Below are positions 53,714-61,677 of a DNA stretch of 64,000 nucleotides, piece by piece. Both the position numbers and the translations under genes were made by a program. The DNA is from Bradyrhizobium sp. CCBAU 51765 (lineage in GTDB: Bacteria; Pseudomonadota; Alphaproteobacteria; Rhizobiales; Xanthobacteraceae). The notes under the pieces are model-generated. The model had not been told where the DNA came from, did no database searches, and saw nothing but the letters and a program-made list of their open reading frames with translations. The DNA lies in NCBI RefSeq assembly GCF_015291725.1, contig NZ_CP030038.1:1539001-1603000 (forward strand), read 5' to 3'. The number at the start of each line of letters is the position of its first letter. Within the stretch, counting starts at the first letter, position 1.

Positions 53714-54823
53714 GTGAGTGACGTGTCCACCGGGGTCCCGCCCGGGTCCTCAAAGCCGACCATCTTCTTCGACGGCGTCTCGAGCCGCAGGCGTCAGGTG
53801 ATGCTGACGCTCGGTGATGCGCTCGAAATCGCTGAGGACGGCGAAGCACCCGTTCGCTGGGCCTATGCCGATATCCGCCGCGCCGACGGCCCGGCCGGCG
53901 TTTTGCGTCTGGCCTGCACGTCGGCCCCGCCCCTGGCGCGACTCGAGATCCGCGACGCGGCAGTGGCGGCAGATGTGACCGCGCGCTGCCTGCATCTCGA
54001 CAAGCACCAGGCCACGCGCCGCGGCACTGCAAAGATCGTGGGCTGGTCGGTGGCTGCGGCCGTCTCCATCGTCTGCGTCGTCTTGTTCGGCGTGCCGCTC
54101 GCCGCCGATCGTCTCGCACCGCTGGTGCCGAAGCCGGTCGAACGGCGCATCGGCGACGCCGCCGAAGTGCAGATGAAAACCATCTTCGGCCGCCGCGTCT
54201 GCGAAGACCCCGCGGGCAAGGCCGCCTTCACCAAGCTCGTCAACCGCTTGCGCGATGCCTCCGGCCTCGACGACACCATGACGGCGGGCGTGCTGCCGAC
54301 CTCGGTGCCGAATGCCTTCGCGCTGCCCGGCGGCAAGGTGTTCGTGCTCAAGGGCCTGCTCGACAAGGCCGAGAGTCCCGACGAGCTCGCCGGCATCCTC
54401 GCCCACGAGCTCGGCCATCTCAAGCATTACGACAACATGCGCGGCCTGATCTACAATGGCGGCACCTCGTTCCTGATCGGCCTTTTGTTCGGCGACGTCA
54501 CCGGCTCCTCGGCCGTGATCTTCGCGTCGCGCAGCCTGGTCGAGGCCTCCTATTCGCGCGAAGCCGAGACCGGCGCCGACACCTTTGCGATCGAGATCAT
54601 GCACAAGCTCGGCCGCTCGCCAAAACCCGCGGCCGAATTGATGTTCCGGATCACCGGCAAGGAGGGCGGTTCCGGCCTCACCACGATCCTCGCCAGCCAC
54701 CCGCTGACCGAGGACCGCCTCGCGCGCATGACGAAAGAGGATCGTCCCGCGAGCGGCCCGCCGCTACTGACCGACAGGGAGTGGCAGGCGCTGAAGGGCA
54801 TTTGCGTCAGCGGGAAGGTGTGA
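53714..54823 (+). CDS. M48 family membrane metallopeptidase
   Basis: The 369-residue protein has an N-terminal soluble domain (about 15-95), one membrane helix (about 107-128, IVGWSVAAAVSIVCVVLFGV) and an M48 zinc protease domain with HEXXH (ILAHELGHLKH) and the third-ligand Glu in YSREAETGADTFA. It would act on the outer face of the inner membrane, or on the cytoplasmic face depending on topology. It is coupled to the DUF898 gene (start GTG 3 bases after its stop), a pairing that recurs in alphaproteobacteria and hints at joint envelope quality control. Confidence 0.92.
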   Translation: MSDVSTGVPPGSSKPTIFFDGVSSRRRQVMLTLGDALEIAEDGEAPVRWAYADIRRADGPAGVLRLACTSAPPLARLEIRDAAVAADVTARCLHLDKHQATRRGTAKIVGWSVAAAVSIVCVVLFGVPLAADRLAPLVPKPVERRIGDAAEVQMKTIFGRRVCEDPAGKAAFTKLVNRLRDASGLDDTMTAGVLPTSVPNAFALPGGKVFVLKGLLDKAESPDELAGILAHELGHLKHYDNMRGLIYNGGTSFLIGLLFGDVTGSSAVIFASRSLVEASYSREAETGADTFAIEIMHKLGRSPKPAAELMFRITGKEGGSGLTTILASHPLTEDRLARMTKEDRPASGPPLLTDREWQALKGICVSGKV

Positions 54824-54910
54824 GCTGCCGCAGCCAGCGCTCACTTCGCCGGCGTGGCGGCTGCGGCTTTCCGAAAGATCATGCTCGAACAATACAGGTG
54901 CGTGCAGCGC

Positions 54911-55540
54911 CTACCGCGTCCCGTAGGCGCGGTCGCCGGCATCGCCGAGGCCTGGCAGGATAAAGCCATTCTCATCGAGGCCTTCGTCCACCGCCGCCGT
55001 CCAGATCGGCACGTCCGGGTGCAGTCCACGCAGCCGTTCGAGGCCTTCCGGCGCGGCGATCAGGCAGGCGAGGCGGATGTCCCTGGCACCGCGCTCCTTC
55101 AGCCGGTCGATGGCGGCGACGGCGGTGTTGGCGGTGGCGACCACCGGCGTCACCACGATCGCGAGGCGCTCGCTGAGATCGGACGGCGATTTGAAGAAAT
55201 ACTCGACCGCGGCAAAGCTGTGCGGCTCGCGGTAGAGCCCGATATGCGCGACACGCGCGGTCGGCACCAGATCCATCATGCCGTCGACGAAGGTGGTGCC
55301 GGCGCGCAGCATCGGCACGAACACGAGCTTCTTGCCTGCGATCTTGGCCGAGTGCATCGTCGCCAGCGGCGTCTCGATCACGGTGTCGGTGAGCGGCAGG
55401 TCACGCGTCACCTCGTAGCACAGGAGCATGCCGATCTCCTTGATCAGCTCCCGAAACGATTTGGTCGAGATGGATTTGTCCCGCACCAGCGTCAGCTTGT
55501 GCTGCACCAGCGGATGATCGACGATCGTGACGCCTTCCAT
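54911..55540 (-). CDS. upp: Uracil phosphoribosyltransferase-like protein of URC cluster
   Basis: The 209-residue protein follows the Upp sequence from start ([20 protein letters not shown]) to the uracil-binding end ([12 protein letters not shown]), with [13 protein letters not shown] conserved. The PRPP-binding loop normally reads DPMLATGGSA; here it reads [10 protein letters not shown], losing the Asp and two Gly. UPRT makes UMP from uracil and PRPP; in the URC pathway a UPRT-like protein (Urc6) is one of the components. It follows urc4 on the same strand after a repeat-containing gap of 197 bases. The altered loop makes this the URC-specific rather than housekeeping copy, or a non-canonical enzyme. 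Confidence 0.9.
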   Translation of the reverse strand: MEGVTIVDHPLVQHKLTLVRDKSISTKSFRELIKEIGMLLCYEVTRDLPLTDTVIETPLATMHSAKIAGKKLVFVPMLRAGTTFVDGMMDLVPTARVAHIGLYREPHSFAAVEYFFKSPSDLSERLAIVVTPVVATANTAVAAIDRLKERGARDIRLACLIAAPEGLERLRGLHPDVPIWTAAVDEGLDENGFILPGLGDAGDRAYGTR

Positions 55541-55593
55541 GTAATGCTCCCGGCGAAATGCACTTCATTGAACTATGCGAGCCGGTGCTTCTT

Positions 55594-55739
55594 CCCTTCT
55601 CCCCTTGTGGGAGAAGGTGGCGCGAAGCGCCGGATGAGGGGTCTCTATCCGCGAACTCCAACTGAGAGGTGTGTCCGCGGAGACAACCCCTCACCCGCCT
55701 CGCTTCGCGAGGCACCCTCTCCCACAAGGGGAGAGGGTT
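55594..55739. repeat. Dispersed palindromic repeat, family E
   Basis: Facing arms TTCTCCCCTTGTGGGAGAAG and CTCTCCCACAAGGGGAGAGG surround GGCGCGAAGCGCCGG and CACCCGCCTCGCTTCGCGAG. It fills most of the gap between urc4 and the UPRT gene, and its right end runs into the urc4 stop codon. No second copy is in the window. Confidence 0.85.
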
Positions 55740-56976
55740 AGAACACCGTACCGTCGCTGATCACCTTGAGCGGCGGTGAACCATCGGGACGGCGGGCGAA
55801 TGCGATGGCGCGGCCGGCCGCCCAGGTGCCGCCTTCGAGGATGCTCGCAAGCGGCAAGGTCTCGGGGGTGCGGCCGAGCTTGGCGCGAATGCGCTCCGCC
55901 AAGCTGTCGAGCAGCGCAACCGTCAGCGCGCGCCACTCGACGACGAGCAGCGAATCCACTTCATGCGCGCGCGCGGCGTCCGCGGAATCGCGCAGGCGCA
56001 GCACCTCATGGTCGACGAACAGGCCGCCATTGCGATATTCGGCAAGCCCGGTCAGGCCGTCGATATCGGTCACTTTGATGCCGGCGCGCTGGAGCGGCTC
56101 GATCAGCGAATAGCTCAGCCATTGCGACAGCTTGTGCAGGGGCACAAGGCCCGCGGTCGCGTCGTCGGTCTTGAGTGCCGGATGGCGCCAGCAATCGCCG
56201 AGCGGGACGCCCGCGAGTTCGAGCCGCGACGGCCAGATCGGCCCGAGCTGGTTCAGCACCGCCGACAGAATTGCGGGCGCTGCGACGGCGCCGCCGACGG
56301 CCTGCGCCGCGATGTGATCGAACAGCCCGCCCGGCCGCGGCGAATCGTGCAGGCCGAAGATTTCGGGTCGCGCTGCGGCTTGCTTGCCCAGGCGACGCAG
56401 CAGGTCGGCGCGTCCCTCCAGGCCGAGCAGCGGATTGGCGTCGCTGACCTGAAAGGTGGAAGTGAGTGCGGCAAGAGGCAGCTTTGCAAGCACCTCCGCA
56501 TCGGCCCTGAACGGCGCCCGCGGATCGCGCGAAAACAGCCCGCTCGCAAACATGTCGAGGCTCGCGATCGCAAGGCCCTCCGATCGCCCTACGTCCGCTC
56601 CCGTCGCGGTATCGCGATAGCGCCACGCTGCGCCGGCGCCGGCATCGAGCAGCACGCTGACGATGGCGAGATCGAATTCGGCGCGCGCCCGCGCCGCGCG
56701 ATCCGGCCAAGACGCGGCATCAGCAAGCCGGGCCCAGCGGTCGATGCCGCCGAGCACGAAGTGCCGCCAGCGCGCATGAAAGGGAATGTCGAGCGTCGGA
56801 TAGGCTTTGCGCGTCACCGCGAGCACGGCCTCGGCAACGCCATCCATGCGGTCGAGATCGACGGTGAAATGGGTGAGCCCGCCGGCAAGGCCAAGCTCGA
56901 GCATCTGCCCGGCGCGCGTCCGCACCGCCTTGGCGGTGAGCAGCGCGCGCGCCTGCGATTCCAAAGCGTGCCCCAT
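55738..56976 (-). CDS. urc4: URC4/Urg3 family protein (DUF1688), uracil catabolism
   Basis: The 412-residue protein matches DUF1688 in its N-terminus (AVRTRAGQMLELGLAGGLTH) and in FQVSDANPLLGLEGRADLLR and LGDCWRHPA. In the yeast and bacterial URC pathway Urc4 acts with Urc1 on a uracil-derived nucleotide; the exact chemistry of Urc4 is not settled. The gene starts 5 bases after urc1, so the two are co-translated. Confidence 0.92.
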   Translation of the reverse strand: MGHALESQARALLTAKAVRTRAGQMLELGLAGGLTHFTVDLDRMDGVAEAVLAVTRKAYPTLDIPFHARWRHFVLGGIDRWARLADAASWPDRAARARAEFDLAIVSVLLDAGAGAAWRYRDTATGADVGRSEGLAIASLDMFASGLFSRDPRAPFRADAEVLAKLPLAALTSTFQVSDANPLLGLEGRADLLRRLGKQAAARPEIFGLHDSPRPGGLFDHIAAQAVGGAVAAPAILSAVLNQLGPIWPSRLELAGVPLGDCWRHPALKTDDATAGLVPLHKLSQWLSYSLIEPLQRAGIKVTDIDGLTGLAEYRNGGLFVDHEVLRLRDSADAARAHEVDSLLVVEWRALTVALLDSLAERIRAKLGRTPETLPLASILEGGTWAAGRAIAFARRPDGSPPLKVISDGTVF

Positions 56977-56981
56977 CGCGA

Positions 56982-58238
56982 TCAGTATTTTTCCAGCGAA
57001 CGCCCGACGACGCCGTCCACGGATTGCTCCGGCGCGATGTCGGTCGAGTAGTAGCCGGCGGCCTTCTTCGCGGCGATCTCGACATGGGCGTCGGCGGGAA
57101 TCAGCTCCAGCGGGATCGGCACGCGCTCGACGATGTGGATGCCTTGCGAGGTCAGCGCGTCGTATTTCATGTCGCTCATCGACAGGAAGCGGTCGATGCG
57201 CTTAAGGCCGAGCCAATGGATCGTATCCGGCATCAATTGCTGGAAGCGCGCGTCCTGGACGCCGGCGACGCATTCAGTGCGCTCGAAATAGGCGGCGGCC
57301 GCATCGCCGTCCTCCTGCCGCTTGCGGGCGTTGTAGACCAGGAACTTTGTCACTTCGCCGAGCGCGCGGCCTTCCTTGCGGTTGTAGACGACGAGCCCGA
57401 GCCCGCCCTCCTGTGCGCCGCGCGCGGATTCCTCGATGCCGTGGATCAGGTAGGGACGGCAGGTGCAGATGTCGGAGCCGAACACGTCGGAGCCGTTGCA
57501 CTCGTCGTGCACGCGGCAGGTGATCCTGGTGCGATGGTCGGGCAGTTTTGTCACATCGCCGAACAGGTAGACGGTGGTGCCGCCGATTGGGGGAAGGAAC
57601 ACTTTCATGTCCGAACGCGTGACGAGCTCGGGAAACATGCCGGCGGTCTGCTCGAACAGCGTACGCCGCAGCTCGGTCTCGCCGGTGCCGAAGCGGGCGG
57701 CGAGGCCGGGCAGGTACCAGACCGGATCGATCGCGATCTTCACCACGGAGACGCTGCCATTGGCATGCACGACCTCGCCGTCGGCGCGCAGCCGCTTTGC
57801 GGCCAGCGCCTCGCGGATCTCCGGCAGGTCGAGCCGCGCCCGCGTCACCGCGATGCTCGGGCGGATGTCGGCGCCTTCGGCGATCTCCTGGCGGAAGTTC
57901 TCGGCGACGAGATGCCCCCAGGGATCGAGCGCGACGATTTTTGTGGGATCGCTCCATTGCGGGAACGGCCCGATGGTCGCGGCGGGAAACGTGTTGGTGA
58001 GATCGGGCCTGCGAATCGGATCGAGCGCGCCGGCGGAGACGGCGAGCGCGCGGTACATCGCGTAGGACCCGCCATGGCTGCCGATCACGTTGCGATCCCC
58101 GGCGCGCGACACCGTGCCGATGACCGGCCCGCGGGCGCGCGCGTCGGTGGCGCCCCAGTAGATCGGAAAGGCGGCCTTCCTGCCCGGCTCCGGATGGGAG
58201 GTCAGGCGGATGTGGTCGGTACGGTTGGCACGGCTCAT
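56982..58238 (-). CDS. urc1: URC1: GTP cyclohydrolase II-like ring-opening enzyme of uracil catabolism
   Basis: The 418-residue protein has a C-terminal GTP cyclohydrolase II (RibA-like) domain with zinc Cys cluster RVHDECNGSDVFGSDICTC and the following Arg (RPYL), preceded by an approximately 150-residue N-terminal domain typical of Urc1 and not of RibA. Urc1 uses uridine nucleotide rather than GTP and opens the pyrimidine ring. The ATG at 58238 gives MSRANRTDHIRLTSHP. It leads the cluster urc1-urc4-UPRT. An attenuator-like hairpin lies between its promoter region and the start codon. Confidence 0.92.
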   Translation of the reverse strand: MSRANRTDHIRLTSHPEPGRKAAFPIYWGATDARARGPVIGTVSRAGDRNVIGSHGGSYAMYRALAVSAGALDPIRRPDLTNTFPAATIGPFPQWSDPTKIVALDPWGHLVAENFRQEIAEGADIRPSIAVTRARLDLPEIREALAAKRLRADGEVVHANGSVSVVKIAIDPVWYLPGLAARFGTGETELRRTLFEQTAGMFPELVTRSDMKVFLPPIGGTTVYLFGDVTKLPDHRTRITCRVHDECNGSDVFGSDICTCRPYLIHGIEESARGAQEGGLGLVVYNRKEGRALGEVTKFLVYNARKRQEDGDAAAAYFERTECVAGVQDARFQQLMPDTIHWLGLKRIDRFLSMSDMKYDALTSQGIHIVERVPIPLELIPADAHVEIAAKKAAGYYSTDIAPEQSVDGVVGRSLEKY

Positions 58239-58623
58239 GTCCAGGCTCCCAAAAAGCCAACGGCCCGCCGCTCGGACGGGCCTGGCTCGCTTGCGTTGCC
58301 TGCCGAAGAACAGCGGTGGCGCAAGCTCAATCCAACATATTGTAGCGGCCGGCGACGACAGACAAGTTAATCGTGCCGGACGGGCAGGGCCGTTTGCGGC
58401 CACATTCCCGTCATTGGCGGGCTTGCAGGGGCCGCCTTCAGCGCCGGGTCCTCGCGCGGGCCGATCGCGCCGCCCTGCCGGCGTGCCCGACTTAAAGAAT
58501 TGAAATATTTGTATTTTTCATGTTTTCAAGGGGGTGAGCATCCTTCCGCTCGGCCCGCGCCGAATCCCGGACTAAACGTGTCATCCGTCCGATCGCAGAT
58601 CGTCCTTGACTTGGAGACCCCCA
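58239..58623. other. Divergent regulatory region, urc1 and threonine synthase-like gene
   Basis: 385 bases without a gene. It contains the hairpin described above, a GC-rich middle and an AT-rich block at 58490-58530 (AAAGAATTGAAATATTTGTA) that is the best promoter candidate for either direction. No regulator gene is adjacent. Confidence 0.6.
58241..58285 (-). promoter_or_regulatory. Attenuator-like hairpin in the urc1 leader
   Basis: On the minus strand, arms GGCCCG and CGGGCC (loop of 9 bases, 58262-58282) are followed by GTTGGC and a run of five T (58251-58255), ending 12 bases before the urc1 ATG. The blocks CCAGGC and GCCTGG at the outer ends can pair in an alternative fold. The layout fits an intrinsic attenuator controlling urc1. 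Confidence 0.55.
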
Positions 58624-59751
58624 ATGCCCGCCGCCAGCTACATCGACCCCCGCAACGGACAGCTCTATCCGCTCGACCAGCCGCGCTGGTGCTCGGACGA
58701 GCGCACGCCGCTGCTGGTGACGCCGGGTGCCGGCATCTCGCGCGAGGACATCGATGGCCGGACGCGGTCGCTGTGGCGCTACCGGGCGGCATTGCCGGTC
58801 GAGATCGCTGATCCGATCTCGCTCGGCGAGGGCTGTACGCCGCTGATCCCGCAAGGTTGGGGTGACCTGCGGCCCTTCTTCAAGCTCGAATGGTTCAACC
58901 CGACCGGCAGCTTCAAGGATCGCGGCTCTTCCGTGATGCTGTCCTTCCTGCGGCAGATCGGTGTCGATGCCATTCTGGAGGACTCGTCGGGCAATGGCGG
59001 CTCGTCGATGGCAGGGCTTGGCGCCGCCGGCGGCATGCGCGTGAAGATCCTCGCGCCCGCGTCCACGTCGCCGGCCAAGATCGCGCAGGTGAGGGCCTAT
59101 GGCGCCGAGGTGCAACTCGTCGAAGGGCCACGCGAGGAGTCGGAAGCCGAGGCCATCCGCCAGTCGAGCCAGACCTTCTACGCCAGCCACAATTGGCAGC
59201 CGTTCTTCCTCGAAGGCACCAAGTCGCTCGCCTACGAGATCTGGGAGGATCTCGGCTTTCGCGCACCCGACAACGTCATCGTTCCCGTGGGCGCCGGCAG
59301 CAGCCTGCTCGGCTGCGCCTTCGGCTTCCGCGAGCTCTTGAGGGCCGGGCAGATATCGAAGCTGCCGCGCCTGTTCGCTGCGCAGCCGCTGAATTGCTCG
59401 CCGATCGATGCGAGCTTTCAGGCCGGCGTCGACACGCCTGTCGCGCGCGAGGTGCACAAGACCATCGCGGAGGGCACCGCGATCAAGAATCCCTTGCGTC
59501 TGCGCGAGATTATCGGCGCCTTGCGCGAGAGCGGTGGCAGCACCGTTGCGCTCACCGAAAACGAGATCGTCGCAGCCTTGCGGCGTCTCGCGCGACAGGG
59601 CCTGTTCGCCGAGCCGACCAGCGCCAGCGCGGCGGCGGCACTGGACAAGCTCGCAGCCGCTGGTGCGATCAAGGCGACCGAGACCACGGTCGCGGTCCTC
59701 ACCGGCACCGGGCTGAAGGCCGCGACGACTGTGGCTGATCTGGTGCAGTAG
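58624..59751 (+). CDS. Threonine synthase-like PLP enzyme
   Basis: The 375-residue fold-type II PLP enzyme has the Schiff-base Lys in NPTGSFKDRGSSVM, the EDSSGNGGSSMAGLGAAGG phosphate/cofactor loop, and VLTGTGLKAA near the end. It has a Cys-containing N-terminal segment (DPRNGQLYPLDQPRWCSDER) as in many threonine synthases, which make threonine from O-phosphohomoserine. It has no threonine-pathway neighbours and faces the URC cluster, so a different beta- or gamma-replacement on a pathway amino acid cannot be excluded. The ATG at 58624 gives MPAASYIDP. Confidence 0.9.
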   Translation: MPAASYIDPRNGQLYPLDQPRWCSDERTPLLVTPGAGISREDIDGRTRSLWRYRAALPVEIADPISLGEGCTPLIPQGWGDLRPFFKLEWFNPTGSFKDRGSSVMLSFLRQIGVDAILEDSSGNGGSSMAGLGAAGGMRVKILAPASTSPAKIAQVRAYGAEVQLVEGPREESEAEAIRQSSQTFYASHNWQPFFLEGTKSLAYEIWEDLGFRAPDNVIVPVGAGSSLLGCAFGFRELLRAGQISKLPRLFAAQPLNCSPIDASFQAGVDTPVAREVHKTIAEGTAIKNPLRLREIIGALRESGGSTVALTENEIVAALRRLARQGLFAEPTSASAAAALDKLAAAGAIKATETTVAVLTGTGLKAATTVADLVQ

Positions 59752-59773
59752 GGTCGGAGCGGGCGCCGTGCTG

Positions 59774-59920
59774 ACCCTCCCCTGGAGGGGGAGGGTCGAT
59801 CGCGCGCAGCGCGAGCGGGGTGGGGTGATCTCTCCACTCGGGCAGTCCACGTGAGGATAGATCATGCCACCCCGTCTCACATTTCGCTGCGCTCAATGCG
59901 AGCCCTCCAGAGGAGGGTAA
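59774..59920. repeat. Dispersed palindromic repeat, family D copy 2
   Basis: Nearly identical to 36263-36422 from ACCCTCCCCTGGAGGGGGAG through the GGGGTGATCTCTCC block; the right end differs (CCAGAGGAGGGTAA). Here it is intergenic, just 4 bases from the stop of the convergent DUF2927 gene. Confidence 0.92.
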
Positions 59921-59924
59921 GACC

Positions 59925-60740
59925 TCACTCCTTCAGGTCATTCACCCGCTTCACCCACGCCCGCACATCCTTGAGCACGTCGGGCAGCACCGCCTTGACC
60001 TCGGCCACGGTCATGCCCGCCTTGATGCGGGGATCGTAGAGCAGGTTGAGGATGTACTGGTCGTAGACGTCGAAATAGCCCATCGAGACGTTGTCGTTGA
60101 ACATGGTCCACGGCACGCTCGCGGTGTCGTTGATCGGCCCGAGCGATTGCAGGAGTTCCTCATAGGCGCAGTCGAGGAAGACGAAATCGCCGTTGTCGAC
60201 GGTGAGGATGACGTCGGAATGCTCTATCTCGAAATCGTCGTTCTTGCGAAAGCCGGACAGGCATTGCGGGTCCAGCGAGGTGCGGATTTCGCGCGCCTTC
60301 TCCGCGCCGTAGAAGCTCGTGATGGTGCGGTAGAGATCGCGGTCGCGCACCAGCTTCACCCGCACATTCGCCGCTTCGTTGGTGTCGATCATGGCGATGT
60401 CGAGATGCCGCACGCGCCTGCCGATATCGGCCACGACTTTTGCGAGCTGCGTCTTGCGGTCGGCGCGGTCGCTCTCGGCGAACACGCGCACCGGCCCGTC
60501 GAACTTGCGGATGCGGTCGACGCGGCCGGCGAGATGATATTCGGCACCGAATGCCGTCTTCAGGAAGCCTTCGATGATCTCGCCGTCGGTGAAGCTCTTC
60601 TTCTCGGCGCGCTGGCGCGAGGAGACCGCGGGCAATTCGCCCGCGGCAGCCATGGCCGCGGTGTCAGGCAGACATGTGAGCACTGCGAGTGCAAGCAGAG
60701 TGATGCGAAGGGCAGGCGAGGACGGAACAAATGCGGTCAT
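59925..60740 (-). CDS. Exported DUF2927 protein
   Basis: The 271-residue protein has a signal peptide (ITLLALAVLTCLPDTAAMA) and a DUF2927 core (IIEGFLKTAFGAEYHLAGRV, IRKFDGPVRVFAESDRADRK, CLSGFRKNDDFEIEHSDVIL) with Cys-containing segments. Function is unknown; members are periplasmic or secreted and common in Rhizobiales. It precedes the L,D-transpeptidase gene in the reading direction of the minus strand, about 95 bases away, so the two could share a transcript. Confidence 0.88.
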   Translation of the reverse strand: MTAFVPSSPALRITLLALAVLTCLPDTAAMAAAGELPAVSSRQRAEKKSFTDGEIIEGFLKTAFGAEYHLAGRVDRIRKFDGPVRVFAESDRADRKTQLAKVVADIGRRVRHLDIAMIDTNEAANVRVKLVRDRDLYRTITSFYGAEKAREIRTSLDPQCLSGFRKNDDFEIEHSDVILTVDNGDFVFLDCAYEELLQSLGPINDTASVPWTMFNDNVSMGYFDVYDQYILNLLYDPRIKAGMTVAEVKAVLPDVLKDVRAWVKRVNDLKE

Positions 60741-60835
60741 CGTTGCCCGACGCTGCCGTATTCACGCCGCGCACACAAGTCCACAAATTCACGCGCCTTG
60801 CGGGTTCCCGCTGCGTGCAAGCCCCCGGTCTCGCT

Positions 60836-61414
60836 TCAGTTGTTCAGCACCACCACGGTGGTGCCGACGGCGACACGGCTGTAGAGGTCGGTGACATCGT
60901 CATTGGTCATGCGGAAGCAGCCTGAGGAGACGGCCTGGCCGATCGTCTCCGGCTCGTTGGAGCCGTGGATGCGGTACAGCGTCGAGCCCAGATACATCGC
61001 GCGGGCGCCGAGCGGATTGTCGACGCCGCCCTTCATGTGGCGCGGCAGGTCGGGCCGGCGGGCCAGCATCTGCGACGGCGGCGTCCAGTCCGGCCATTCC
61101 CTCTTGGCGGTGATCTTGTGCACCCCGCCCCAGCGGAAGCCGTCGCGGCCGACGCCGATGCCGTAGCGCAGGGCCTGGCCATTGGGGAGAACCAGGTAGA
61201 GCCGGCGCTCGCTGGTGTTCACGACGATGGTGCCGGGGGCGTAGTTGCCGTTGTACATGACGGTGGTGCGGGGAACGGGATTTGCGCCGGAACGGAAGAA
61301 GTTCGGGCCGCCGCCCATGATGTCGCGCGTGTCGAACTCTTCGGCGAACGCGCCACCTGCCGTGGCCGACAGCAGTGCGATGGCGGCAATCGGCGCGGCA
61401 AAAAACCGGATCAT
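60836..61414 (-). CDS. L,D-transpeptidase (YkuD domain)
   Basis: The 192-residue protein has a signal peptide (IRFFAAPIAAIALLSATAGG) and the YkuD catalytic motif HGSNEPETIGQAVSSGCFRM, with the His and Cys conserved. It forms 3-3 peptidoglycan cross-links or links proteins to peptidoglycan in the periplasm. The ATG at 61414 is the natural start. It lacks a LysM domain. Confidence 0.95.
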   Translation of the reverse strand: MIRFFAAPIAAIALLSATAGGAFAEEFDTRDIMGGGPNFFRSGANPVPRTTVMYNGNYAPGTIVVNTSERRLYLVLPNGQALRYGIGVGRDGFRWGGVHKITAKREWPDWTPPSQMLARRPDLPRHMKGGVDNPLGARAMYLGSTLYRIHGSNEPETIGQAVSSGCFRMTNDDVTDLYSRVAVGTTVVVLNN

Positions 61415-61677
61415 TGTCTCCCCCAGAAAGAAATCGATTCAATGAATGCCACAGGCCATATTTGCAGGCATTCCGCAACCCACGGGCCCGTGAGGGATGC
61501 CATGTTCGACGATCGGCGTTACCAAATCGGCAACCACAATTTGCCGAAATCCATTAGCCAAACCGGCGCATGGTCGCGCGGGGCAGGGCGGCGATGCCGG
61601 CTATTGCTTTGACGGGACGCGCGAACAATGATTGATCGGACGGATATCTGGACATGGCCGGTTGCGGGAGCTTTGGG

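Noticed and set aside
54841..55029. Short minus-strand frame of 62 codons at the end of the UPRT gene
   Set aside because: Mostly overlaps the UPRT gene in another frame and shows no ribosome site or family likeness.
58500..58530. Sigma70-type promoter for the threonine synthase-like gene
   Set aside because: TTGAAA is present but no good -10 box lies 16-18 bases away, so no specific promoter is called.
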